Shown: positions 21,591-33,405 of the stretch, piece after piece
How positions within the stretch are numbered: position 1 is the stretch's first letter
Layout of the letters: every line of letters starts with the position of its first letter
Assembly (NCBI RefSeq): GCF_001411555.2
Contig: NC_049914.1
Coordinates: forward strand, 9,004,273-9,068,272
Length of the DNA: 64,000 nucleotides
Origin: Juglans regia
Lineage: Eukaryota; Streptophyta; Magnoliopsida; Fagales; Juglandaceae
Direction: 5' to 3'
The notes under the pieces: generated by a model
Databases searched by the model: none
The model's input: the letters and a program-made list of their open reading frames with translations, nothing else
What the model was told of the DNA's origin: nothing
Program-made: the position numbers and the translations under genes

Positions 21591-22854
21591 AAATCAGAGA
21601 AAGGAACGTTTCGCTTCGAATACAAAAAATGAGAAAATTGCAGAATCGAATGGAAGGGGAGAGATGGGGGAAAGGTGATTCAGAAATGCTGTGCTTGGGG
21701 AAGGGGGGATTACAGCAGGGCGGGGCGGGGCAGGGGTGAAGGAGGTTTTTCTAAATGGTACCATTTCTTCTATGCCACAAGGGCAGTGTTTATCCAACAG
21801 TTCCTCCAACCGATTGTGTTTAGCGTTTTTTTTCAAGTGGAATTTGAAAATGAGACGGGAGATTTCGAACGAGTTAATGGAACGGTGCATTTCATTTAAA
21901 TGCTACGATGATATTCTACATATCTCCTGTGTTTGTCACATTATAATCACTCCAGAGAGTTCGTATATTAGCGTATCTGTGTGAATGTCCCTTTACGCGG
22001 TTGAGATGAACTTCCGTAACGGAGATAATATGATGATTCGCCCTAAAATCATTGGTTTGTTGGGTAAGTGGTGCGTGGTCTAGAAAAGCCCATACAGCAG
22101 GCCCATAACTCGGGTCAAGAGCCCAGTATGTACAAAAAGATAGGAGTTATGAACTATATGCTTAATGGAAACATCACACTCAAAATAAGTGTACAAAAGG
22201 CCCTGAAAATAGTTTCTGAGATCGAAGATAACGGATCTCACGATGCTTACACCTCTCCCAGCCTGCCTCATGCATTAGCAAGTGATTATGTAATTAGAAA
22301 GCGAGCGCATGTGTCCATACAACCTGTAACATTGCAATGCCTAGTCCAAAATAGAGAACACAAACATCTTCCAATGGTACTCCATCCATTATAGTTTTGT
22401 CTTTATCAAAATACAGGCACGTCAAGCAAAAGAAAATTTCTGAAAGTTTCTTTATATGCAGGTATGCATGAGACGGACTACTAGCAGCCAAATATAACTG
22501 AAACCTCTAGGAGCACCACATCCACTATGCTTCAGTAAAGGATGAACCGGCCACAGATCCTGAAAATGTATATATTAGAATAGAAATAGCATGAAATGTC
22601 GAAATTAATGACAACAATTGAATTATGTGCTGTATAAGTCATATATGCCAAGTATAAAGTTGGACATTAGGTGTGATGAAGCTTCAATTAGAACATCAGG
22701 CAACTAAACAACCAAATGTTTCCTACCTTATTATCCGGGGTTGTCCGATTTCTAACCATAACTAGACAGAATCCAACAAGTAAAAAGCATTAGAACTGTA
22801 ACCTGTATATGTCATGTTAAACACTCTCCATCGTAGCACTTACAATGCATATCT

Positions 22855-25800
22855 TTAGCGCGACCTCTGTTTAAGCAATCTCCACTTCTTCAGGATGTGG
22901 AGTACTCCTTCCTTTAATGTTGCTTTCCTTCCTTCTTTGAAATTCCACAGCTCCGGTACAATGTACCTACCACTTGGATTATATTCATTCACCTCCTTCA
23001 AGGCTGTAGTCACTGCCGCGTAAACTTCATCACCAAACTCATTCTTTAAATTCTTCAACTTTTCATCTTCTTCATTCATTACTTCCTGTACAGAAACATC
23101 CAACTCAAACCACCATATGAACTAAATGGAAAAATATTAGGATGATGTAGTTTTAGTCAAAATAGAAAGTGGTAAGGGTGAACTTGTGTGCATGAGCCCA
23201 TGTCACAGGTTCGATTCTCCATGGGATCAAACTGCGATTTAAGTGGGAGGCCATGGTGGTGGCGGTGGGTTGCTGTGCTAGTCTCCCCAAGGGTTTAAGT
23301 TCCATGGGTGAGACGTACTGGCTCTGCCATGGGGTCCGTCTTTAAGAAAAAAAAAAAAAAACACTAAGAAACTATATCAAAAGAGGAAAATGGTAGAAAA
23401 TTTACGAGCCAAGAGAGCCTAGGACAATCTTAATGAAGTTACGACAAGGAGAAAATCTTCTACCACCCACACAAAAAATATGGGCCTTCCTTTATATCAG
23501 CATAAGCAGAGATTGAGGTGGGCAGGTTGCATGGTTTAAAAAAATGTTCACATGAATTGTTCCATTATCACATATAGGCATACCTTACTCTTCCCTCCTT
23601 CATCTAGGATGATCTTAAAGGGATGCCAGCTAGGATCTCTAAGATAGTCCTCCCATTGTGAACACAGCACCATAGCTTTCTCAGCTGCTTCTTCCTTGGG
23701 AAATTTCCTCTTGGTTGCTGTGGTAAATGGCTTGATGTCAAGCTCGCCCATTCTCTTGACACCAATATTAGCACGGGCTGTCACTTCTCTCAATCCCTGC
23801 AAAGCAAAGAAATCAGACTTTCCACCAAAGGACAAGCATTTCCATATTAGGAAATAAACAGATATGGACAATAAAAAAACTAAGGAAAAAATAAAAATCG
23901 TTGATACTACAAAGTTCAAGAACAATATGATCAGCACATCACATTTTCTCCTCGTATATTTTATGTACATAGAGCAAAACAAGAATCTATAAGATGTCAA
24001 CTCATCTCCAATTACGAAACCAGGACCCTTGAGTTCAAAACAAAACACCGATAATGGTCCACTGACACAGTTTAGATGTTTATCCATGCTGTCTCAAACG
24101 TCTCAGGAGACCAATTCTTCAGTTACAAAATATAGTTGTAAGATAGAAGACATTGATAGACATACAAGTGGATTAATTCTTCCATTTACAGAATATGAAA
24201 ATGAAAGTAAGCAAAAACGTGACTTAAATTCTCGATAACAAGTCTTAAATTCAACGATTGATGCATTTAATAAAACATGGAGACAACAAAATCATGTCTG
24301 GAAAAATCCAAATGTAGGTCCAAATTTATGTCCCATTGATAATTGGCTTGTAAGGCAAGCAAGTGTTTATAATGTAAAAAATAAACAGAGCATGTAAAGG
24401 TGAAATTATTTTACTAGGTAGATTACTTGTTCATCATCTTTAGGGAAAAAAAATGAAGCTCATTGCCAGCCCTATTCTGCAAATTGAACTAAGGAGTAAC
24501 TGCTTTGCAATGCAGGTGTAATGCAATTACTAAGAAGGTTACTTTTCTCTTTTGTAGGTAAACAAAATTCTATTGACAATACAGAATAGGCATAGCCCAA
24601 GTACACGGGGGGTGTATACAAGAGACAATAGCTAGTTAAGAAGTAGAATACAAGGAAATCTTGACAGTTTAGTCCATTGAAATCAATGGCTATCCAAAGG
24701 AACAAAGTGTTGAAAAAGAGGCATTTACATTAATCCAATGTCCTTTCTTGATCTTCAAAACGACCATTCCTTTTTCTGGTTTATTAACTTTCTTAGTTGC
24801 AATTACTAAGAAAACTAATAAACCAGAAAAAGAAAACCAAAATAATTGACAGACTCAAGGACCCCAAGCTGTCGATATTGACTGTGTAGTGAACAACTTA
24901 TACTTGCAGAAAAAACTATGAACAATTAATAGCTGGGGAATTCATGTTGGCATCAAATGAGGGAAGACGGCTGAGGAAGAACGTGATTTGTGAACAATTT
25001 TTGCAAAGAATAGGACTGCACCAAAAAAATGAATCTGTTGGGGTTACTGCAATTCTCCAAGACCTTTCGATTCTTGTTATCATGTTCTGGGAACTTTTTA
25101 CAGCTGGAAAGCTTTTAAAGGTACATGGTCTGAAACTAAAAATTGGATCAAAAGCTCAACAAAATTACCCTGAATCATGAACATGATTTAAAAAACATCT
25201 CCATCATGCTTTTACATGTGATGCCATGTCATTCAAATATTTGAACTTTATTCTACAATTTCAACTAAGTTTCTCGTTCATTCTTTCTTCTACTACTTAT
25301 TCGTGATTTGGCCATTTTTGTTGTACTAGATCCACAGTTGTTACCTCACAGCTCAACTAAACATAACCATAGTCTATCTAAAATCAGTACTGCGTTTTAA
25401 TCCTCAAATTATAATGCATCCCCAAGCACTTCACATGAGTTGAAAAAAGGGATACATACAGTGATTAGCTCTTTACGAGCCTCCTGCACTTCATCATTGG
25501 TTTTACGCTCCTTGATGATAAGAGTTTGGTTCAGTTGTTCCATGTGATCCAATTCTTCTTCCTTCTCATTCAAATCTTCTATAATTTGGTCCATCTTTTT
25601 CTTCATCTCAAAATCCCCATCGTCACCCATGTGTTTCATGACCTGTAACGCTCCTCTCATGCGCTCAACCTCCAACTCTAATGCCTGCTTAGCATCAAGT
25701 TTCTTTTCCAGTTCAATTGTTTTTCTATGAAGTTTCCCCTTTTCTTTCTGCCATCATCAATCAAACATAAAAAAAAAAGCACGAGATGTCTAGAAATTAT

Positions 25801-28088
25801 AGTATCGATATACAAAAATTATAATATTATTATATATATTTTTTCAAAGATCCATTTCAAGGCACAGAATGCAAAACACACCTTATGTTCCTCTGCCAAC
25901 TTCAAGAAATTCTCATCTGTCTTCTTTTGCTCTACAGCAGCCCTCTCATTCTGAAAAAAAGAGGTGATCTTACACATTCAGTAAAAGTTTCTCAAATTCT
26001 CACAGCAGGATAGAAACTAGCCAAAAAAAGAGCCAAGGACAAACGTTAAACCACCTCTATTAGCTCAATTAAAGTATTATGCCGCATCACAAGTAAGTAA
26101 CAACTAATTACATAAAGTTTTAACATAACATTTTATATAATTCTTTTGTGCTCTACTTTATATACACCTTTATGATATTTGATAGCAATAATCAAATTAA
26201 AGCCTACATGGTCGAATCAAAACTACCGATGGGCCATGATCAAAAAAGCTTGAGAATTGCAGGCATTGACTGACTTCTATGCAAACATAAGCAAGAAAAA
26301 TATCAATCCATCTAGAAAGCCATTTCGGACTATTATATTGAGTTCAAAGCATAACACAAGAAAACATGTGGCACCATAAGACAAATGATTTTCAATATCA
26401 ACACTCTAGAATATTTATTTTCTGGGTCTTGAATAGATATTTTCTATTTTCTTCATTAAAAAAATACAAAATCGTGCTTTTCTGTGCTTTAAGATCACCT
26501 AAAAATGCACTTTAAGCAAATATTTGTAAATTCACTTTGCTTTGTCCTTGGGGTTTTGCACTTTTACCAACACTGGATCAACCCAACACCATCAAGGCAA
26601 ACAATCTTTGATATAAGTGTAATTAAAAATTACACAAATAAAAGGAAAGAAGGAAACGTAATAGTTAATTCCTACTGCAAAAATTCTATTCTCTGCTTTT
26701 CAATGCAAGAAATGCACAAAACTATCTGAATGAATTTTAATAGATGACAAATAGCCTGGTTGAGGATGCCAATGACAAGTTTCAAAAACACCAAAACAGG
26801 GCCTGATCTATTTCAACTTGGTTTTTCATATCAATGTAACTCCTCATGAAAAAAAAAATACCAATCTACAATATAATGTCGATCTTAATCTGGATAAAAC
26901 TAAATTACCATTTTTTTCTCATCGTGAAGTTTTCTCCTATCAGTTTCATTCTGAGCCTCACGCTGCTGCAATTGCTTCTCATGCTGCTCAAGCCGTTTTT
27001 TCTGAGCCTCCAAATGCAGTGTAACCTTCTCATGCTCTAAGAAAATCTTCTCAAGATGATCGCGTGTATTCTGTTGCATCTTTTTCATTTCTGACAACAT
27101 TTATCAAAACATAAGATAAACTATTGCAAAGCATGGTAGTGAAAAAAGATATAAATCAAAGTGAATTCACAAGTAGAAGTCACAAAGTTTTAAGCATACC
27201 TTCATTGTAAGCCTTGAGCTTGTCCTCCTTTTGCCCTATCAACTTGTTTAGAGACGCACTGGTTTCCTGATATTCGTTCTCAATCTGTTTAAGGTGCAAA
27301 CTCTGGACCTCCAGGGTATTTGTCAAGTTCGAGACAAGCGTTGAAGCTTTTCTTTGATCTTCTGCTTCTTTTCCAGAAATGGTTTTCACATCTGCACTCT
27401 TTCTAAGATACACACCAATAGGGCCATTCGAGTCATAGTCATCCTTGTGGGCCATCCATCCAAACAACTTATCTCCCAGATTTGTGGCTGTGTAGTAGTC
27501 CCTCTTCCCGCAATGATCGAGTTCAAAACTCTTCTCCATGGAAATGGCGTTGTTGAAACCAGTCCAATCACTTTTAAACTCTGCAATCGCAAAACCTGAA
27601 TGTCCCCAACGATTCCATACGGGATGGACCCTCACAGGATTAAACCCCTTCCTTGACAACTCCTCCCTGAGTCTTGTTCCACTTTCACCAACATGTTTTC
27701 CATCTTTCCATTCAGTTTTAATATTTGCGATGATGCCCTTCCAAGGATACACAAATCCCTGATCACCATGAGGCTTGGAACATTCAGTTTTAGTGGCAAG
27801 TTCTGAATGAACCTTCACATCAAGATACTTTCTCATGTACCTCTTTAAAGCCAAGTGCCTCGCTTTCTCTTTGATACTGCTTCTCCGTGAGGTAATTACA
27901 GCAGAAGCATGTTGGAGAAGCTCCTTAAAGAGGTAATCTTGCTTACTCTTCCCAGGGCAGTATGGGCATCTATATACTAAATCAGAAAACTTAACCTTAG
28001 GCCTGCCTTTCTTCAACTCATTATAATATTTATACTCGTAGTACTCTAACTCAGTCTCACTAATATCTTTTTCTGACCTGTAGGTCAT
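22855..28088 (-). CDS. XS/XH-domain protein of the FDM/IDN2 (SGS3-like) family, RNA-directed DNA methylation factor
   Basis: Six coding exons: 28088-27200, 27090-26900, 25950-25882, 25747-25460, 23796-23584 and 23085-22855. They sum to 1881 bp (626 aa plus stop), with every junction GT-AG and in frame. Residues 41-60 (CPYC...LLQHA) form the zf-XS finger. About 112-225 is the XS domain (FVYPWKGIIANIK, SGFAIAEFKSDW, LFGWMA, GPIGVYLRK), a dsRNA-binding fold. About 235-480 is coiled coil. About 485-620 is the XH domain (GVKRMGELD, LRDPSWHPFK, EYNPSGRY, ELWNFKEGRKATL). In Arabidopsis, IDN2 and FDM1-5 act in the nucleus downstream of Pol V transcripts in RdDM. The start ATG follows the acceptor TTTCAG by 7 nt and no upstream in-frame start is credible. 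Length matches FDM1 (about 630 aa). Paralogue identity within the family is not settled. The last two exons are duplicated downstream. Confidence 0.93.
23171..23359 (+). mobile_element. tRNA-derived SINE (copy in duplicated segment 2)
   Basis: Counterpart of 17871-18062, with the same GGTTCGATTCTCC B-box-like word and an A-rich tail. It lies in the intron between the two XH exons in both copies. Confidence 0.6.
24545..24640 (-). mobile_element. Short LINE/SINE-type 3' tail fragment
   Basis: On the - strand the passage runs from CTTGTATACACCCC and TACTTGGGCTATGCC to an AT-rich tail (TTTGTTTACCTACAAAAG). The same passage occurs in copy 1 (about 19455-19500 continuing at 19686-19740, split by the foldback MITE). 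A similar tail occurs at 28272-28369. Assignment to a plant LINE/SINE 3' end is by resemblance. Confidence 0.4.
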
Positions 28089-28166
28089 CTCCAAACTGAA
28101 ACACCACAAAAACCAAAGATTAAAATTCTGCTTTCATTTATTTTGAGAGTAACATGAAAAAAGACC

Positions 28167-28271
28167 AGTTTTCCAGTTAAGTTCTCTGTTTCTGCAAGTG
28201 ATGATTCTCCAAATGTTCCCTAGGAAGGGAGAACCATCACTTACAGAAACAGAGAATGTAACTGGAAAACT
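28167..28271 (-). repeat. Long near-perfect hairpin in the first intron of the XS/XH gene
   Basis: Arms 28167-28210 and 28228-28271 (44 nt each) pair with only four differences and leave a 17-nt loop. Read on the gene's sense (-) strand, two of the four differences become G-U wobbles, so the stem is best formed in the pre-mRNA. It ends about 70 nt upstream of the 28096 splice acceptor. The shape is that of a young MIR gene or a small inverted repeat. No known miRNA is recognised. Confidence 0.8.
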
Positions 28272-28369
28272 TTTTTTTTATAAGTAAAAATATTATATAT
28301 ACATATATATATTAAAAGGAGTAACTAAATACACTAAATGTATATATAAGAGAACACCCTGCCCATAAT
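28272..28369 (-). mobile_element. 98-bp retroposon insert with 19-bp target duplication
   Basis: Flanked by the exact 19-bp direct repeat AGAATGTAACTGGAAAACT (28253-28271 and 28370-28388). On the - strand the insert ends in ACTTATAAAAAAAA, an A-tail, so it is a small non-LTR retroposon (a truncated LINE or SINE) in reverse orientation. Confidence 0.8.
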
Positions 28370-29142
28370 AGAATGTAACTGGAAAACTAGAGAATCATCA
28401 CTTACAGGAGTTGAGATTATGACGTTTCACAATGTTTTTCCTTTAAGACAACAATAAATCATAAACATAAATTATACAAAGAGGTGTACCTTCTCCAGAG
28501 GTATATGTTTCCACAAGTGAACAGATGGAATATATAAAATACTCGTTATTATCTCTTTCTTCCTTTTCAGAGACTAGAATATTTATTTTTCCATCAGGAC
28601 AGAGCATATACTCATTTATCAGGAAAATCAGATTCAAAAGATGAATGTTCTAAGCAACGATTCCAATGTTCCATTTCTGATACAGAGAAATATAAAGGTC
28701 TAATGCTTTATCTTCTTACTTTCAAAGTGTAGAGAGAACCATCAAACCATAGCTGCAACAGGTTCAATTTAGTGGAATTCAATGTTTTTCAGTATCAGTA
28801 CCTCGCTAGAGGGTGAGATTTAAGAATTTCCTACAGCTTGTATGCTAGTGAAATTGACCCTCAAAAGAGTTCACAGGAAGTTTCAAATGAATACCAACTT
28901 ACTACATTTTCTTTTTCGCAAGGGCCTACACATACTCTGCTTTTGCTTGCAAATATAGACTGAGGTTTCATTCGCAAGTGATATGTGTTGACCCTTCCAC
29001 TTCGTAAGGAAAGTAAAGAAGAAGCTTTTAGACGATGAAACTTGTGAAAAAAAAAAAGGGTACAATAGAATTATTCTGGTTGAATTCGTAGTTTATAATG
29101 TATATAGTATGACCGACTTTTGGATTTAAATGATTAAAGCCT

Positions 29143-30255
29143 CTTTGGATGTTGAGTTGGTCCCAACTCATCTCACATCATCTCATCTTATATCAACATT
29201 CAAACACCACTCAAACACAAATATTTTTCAATTTCGAATCTTAACTATTTCATCTAATCATCACCTAATTATAATAATTTTCCCAAACTTTCAAACAAAA
29301 TATAAAATACAATTCAATTTTTTCAAATCTCAAAACAAAAATTATATTAAAAAATATATTCTAACAATATTTTAACTTTATTATATTTTTATTTAACTTT
29401 TTATCTCAGTTTTTCCAAAACTCGATAAAGCATTTTAACTCAAACTATTTCAATATTATTCACAAACTATTTTATTATTATTCACAAATTTCTCATCTCA
29501 TCTCAACATCCAAACGAGACTCTTGAGAGGTTTGGATACCAAAATCATTTTAACTCATTTCATCTAATCTCATTTAATCATTACGACGTTTCCAAATTCC
29601 TAAACAATTCAATTTTTTCAAATCCCAAAATAAAAATAATATCAAAACATAATATTCTAACAATATTTTATTTAACTTCCAACTTTCATCTCAACTCACT
29701 ATCTAAACCTCCACTTAAGACTTGTCCCTTCTTATTTCATACTCTGTGAGCGCCCACACACGCAAGTATGCACACTTCGAGTTTCTTATATTGAATCTTT
29801 TTTTATAGGTTCCTTATATCGAATATTATAGACTAGACTTACTTGTTTGGATATTATTCTCAACTCTTCTTATCTTATTTCATCTCTTTCTCGAATATCA
29901 TCCAAACACAAACACTTTTTAATTTTAAATCTTTAACTTTTTCATTTAATTATTACCTTAATCATTATAATTTTTTCAAACTTCCAAACAAAATATAAAA
30001 AATAATTAATTTTTTTCAAATCTCAAAATAAAAATTATACTAAAAGATTATATTCTAATAATATTTTAATTTTATAATATTTTTATTGATTTTTTCTCTC
30101 ATTTCTCAAAACTCAATAAAATATCTTAACTCAAAATATTTTACTATTATTTACAAATTATTTTATTATTATTTATAAACTATTTCATTATTATTCACAA
30201 ATTATTTCACTATTATTTACAAATTTTTCATTTTATCTCAACCTCCAAACCAGGT
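29143..30255. mobile_element. Cluster of three MITE-like elements in intron 1 of the XS/XH gene
   Basis: There are three back-to-back units. About 29143-29518 has ends CTCTTTGGATGTTGAG and CTCAACATCCAAACGAG, a good inverted pair. About 29521-29718 starts CTTGAGAGGTTTGGAT and ends CTAAACCTCCACTTAAG. About 29851-30255 starts TGTTTGGATATTATTCTC and ends CAACCTCCAAACCAGG. All share cores rich in CAATTCAATTTTTTCAAAT and AAAATTATATTAAAA. No coding capacity. Confidence 0.6.
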
Positions 30256-31292
30256 ATACAGCATCCGTCAATTCCAGGCACGGACTCATCTATATACAAC
30301 AAAATTCGTAACGTTCAACATTTTTGTGTTTTTTCTCAGCAACCAAACGACCAACAAGCTATAACATACCGAGCCCTTGTACGGTTGCGGTGGAAGAATT
30401 TAATGATAGTCACATCAAACTCATTTCAGCAATTCCACACCAAAAAGAATCCAATCAATTACGATTTAGAACGTTTATCTTCTTTCATCTTCTTCTGCAT
30501 ATATGTAAGATCGTAAGTATTGGATTTGGATTGATCATTTTATTTTTTAAATTTTGATTAATATATAATTTTTTTACTTTTAATTAATCATTTAAAATTT
30601 AAAATTTATATTAAATTAATCATTACAGTCTTTATAATAATAAAATTTATATTATTTATATTTTTTATTTATTTTATATTTTATTTTCATAATCTTTAAT
30701 AACTTCTAACAAATAATATTTATTTTTATTTTTACAATTCAACAATCTATAATATAATAATCTCATATGTATATAAATGATAAAATTTCATATGAATAAA
30801 AATTTCATATTTATAATATAATAACCTCAAAAAATATTTTTAGATTTGGTATAACTTTTTTCTTATTTGAAAAAAAGAATAAATTTACTGTATCTTATAA
30901 TTTAAATGAAAATAATTTAACTAATTCAACATGAAGTAAATATAAATGATATTTGTTAAATTTGAAGACGAAAATGCATTGGACTAATTCAATACTAATG
31001 GTCTAAGCAACCAAACAAAGCGCCAGTATTCAAACCCTCTGTTTGCTTCCTCGGAAAACTGAAAGGAAAAATAAGAACCCTCACGGCGACAGAAACAGCT
31101 ACCTCCATTAGAACCACGCCAGAGAAGATATTTTCCCACTTCATTTTTCCAAACAGGGTGTTAAAACCGAAAACACTTTCCCAGATTCATTTCCTTTTAT
31201 AATTTCCTACATTTTCTCTCAAACCAAACAAAGCACGAATATACAGGTACCATTTTGCATGTAAAACAGGATGGATGGTTCATCGATCATAC

Positions 31293-31473
31293 CTTATATC
31301 GTTCGTTCGAGAACAGATTGCGGATCCCTAACCGCTTTCCTGAATGATTTCCGAAGCAAAACTCCGATATATCGACTAAATGCAGGCAAACCAGCCGATA
31401 AGATGAAACGACGCCCAGGAAACGGAATCGCTTGTCAGCTAACAGCAAACGAATCCTTAGCTAGAGAGGTAAG
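31293..31473 (-). other. Probable non-coding first exon (5' UTR) of the XS/XH gene
   Basis: The - strand leader downstream of a TATA box contains no ATG over about 180 nt and ends at the strong donor GATATAAG/GTATG (31293/31292). The next acceptor, TTTCAG at 28101-28096, is 7 nt before the start codon. This would make a 3.2-kb leader intron filled with MITEs. The 5' end is placed about 25-30 bp after the TATA box. Inferred from sequence only. Confidence 0.5.
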
Positions 31474-31497
31474 AGCAAACGAGAGTGACAGAGGTAG

Positions 31498-31505
31498 GTT
31501 TTATA
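31498..31505 (-). promoter_or_regulatory. TATA box of the XS/XH gene
   Basis: TATAAAAC on the - strand, at a suitable distance upstream of the ATG-free leader ending at donor 31293. The + strand open frame over this region (31271-31576) is the shadow of the promoter and leader. Confidence 0.5.
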
Positions 31506-31576
31506 GTAGTACGTTGGCCGAGAACGGAATAGAACTCGTCGGGCACGCAACCAATCACTCTCCCACTATGCCATAA

Positions 31577-33405
31577 CGAGCCCGTCATTTAGGCCAGTAA
31601 GCTGTCGTGTGTAGACTCCAGCAGGTTGGGGTACAAAGATTAAATATAAAATTTTCATTTTATTATTATATATTTTTTAAATTTATATATAAAATACAAT
31701 AAATAATTTAACTTTTTTAAATTTTAATATATTTTTTTAAATCGTAAAATAATAATAATATTAAAATATAATATTTTAAATATAAAATAAAATATAAAAT
31801 TCTCATCTCATCTCTACCAAACTTGTATGCACTCATTTATATGCTAGTTACTTTTTAGTTTTTTTTTTTTTCATTTCACATATATTTAAAATATTTAAAT
31901 ATTTTTAAAAAAATAAAAAATACATTAATATATTTAAAATCACTTTTTTAAACATTAAATAAATAAAAAAATTTCCTCAACAGTATACTGTAGCGGTGGC
32001 ATAGTAGCTTTTCTTTTTCAAGTAATAACATGTTTTAAAAAAAGAATAATTTCAAGTTTTAAATAGAAAAATTTTATGAGAAAAAATAATTACAATTGTA
32101 AATGGAGTAACTATCGCATAATTATTTTAAAAAAATAAATAAAATATTAGACTAATTTGAAAAAAATTAATTTTTTAATAGTGAATATCATTCTTTTTTA
32201 AAGCAATTACATGACGTTTATACACTTCACAGTTGTACATAGATTTTTTTTTTAACACTAATTCAGTTTGAAAAATTAGATAAATGAACTTCGTTACTCA
32301 TCATCCATATACCACACATTTGAATTCTTTTATTTTTCTTAAAATAATTGAATTCTTAAAAGTACTTAATTTATAAGCTCTGTAATGAAAAAATTAGATT
32401 TTTTAAGTGTTACATATTAAAGTAATTTTTAATCTGAAATAAACTAAACAATACGTTTGAAGAAAAGTATCACAAACATGATTTTCCAGATAATCTAGAA
32501 TATAGTTAAAATTTTAAAAATACTATCAATGAGCGAAAATATCTATACAAATTTCAGATAATTACAACTTTCAGATTTTTAAAGATATGAACATAATTTT
32601 AAAAAAATCAAATGATCGTCATTGCTATCTCAGAAATTACTTTTTAAATTTGTTTCCAAACAAATTTAATATGTTTGAAAATATTTTAAATATATAGTTA
32701 TCAAACAATAAATAATTTTTTAAAAAATAGAACTTATTATTACTTAAGCTATAAATTATAAGCTATAAAATTATAAGTTATATTTTCTACAACAATCTCA
32801 AACATGCACTAATTTGAATGAGTAACACATTTTGATAAGAGTACTAATGATACTTTTCAAGTCTATTATGAGATACCGCGTATTGTGAGACCATTGTATA
32901 AATAAAAAAGAGTTAAAGAATCAAAATACTGTTAATTATTGCAAAACACGGTTATAACTTATAAAGTGTGCAAATCTTATGAAAAAATAAGCTCTACTAT
33001 AAAAAAGTAAATTCTTGTTACATAGGTTCCTCCTCTTTTTTAAAAGATCTATGCACTACTTGCACGCTATAAACATGTATAAAATAGCTATTTCTTCGAA
33101 TGAACTTTATTATATATATATATATTTTTGTTATGACGGAAACCACCTCACGGTAGAACTCTAAAAACTCGTTCATGGAACCTAAGCTCTCGAAGAGACT
33201 AGCACAGTAATCCACCGTCATGGCCTTCCACAACTCAAAGGAATCAAAGTTATCAAACATGTGACATGGGGTTATGTACACAAACTTGCCCTTCCCATTT
33301 GGGCTACCCACGGGCGGGTTGGTATGAATTTTATTATAAGTGTCATTCTCATGACTTCTTAAAACTTGAGATATTAGAGTCACTATCAGAGCTACTCTCA
33401 TATAC
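31577..33405. other. AT-rich intergenic region with MITE relics
   Basis: About 31628-31825 has the Tourist-like core and ends CTACCAAACTTG. About 32080-32247 is a decayed copy of the 19503-19676 foldback element (AAAAAATAATTACAATTGTAA ... TACACTTCACAGTTGTA). A - strand open stretch at 33401-33018 reads FVYITPCHMFDNFDSFELWK and is unrecognised; it is not called as a gene. Confidence 0.4.

Larger units (their letters stand above)
21898..24899 (-). repeat. Segmental duplication, proximal copy (copy 2)
   Basis: Direct repeat of 16551-20000. It contains the XH exons that complete the intact XS/XH gene. It has the empty sites for the two MITEs of copy 1, keeps the shared SINE (23171-23359) and the LINE-like 3' tail (about 24545-24640), and has a slightly decayed version of the palindrome (24770-24832). 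Confidence 0.93.

Noticed and set aside
22068..22394. Open frames at 22068-22394 and 16660-16929
   Set aside because: These are 3' flank of the duplicated XS/XH segment. The frame differs between the copies and carries no domain.
31271..31576. 101-codon open frame on the + strand
   Set aside because: It is better explained as the complement of the promoter and ATG-free first exon of the XS/XH gene.
33018..33401. 127-codon - strand frame
   Set aside because: The middle part looks protein-like, but I recognise no family and both ends are low complexity. Left as unexplained.
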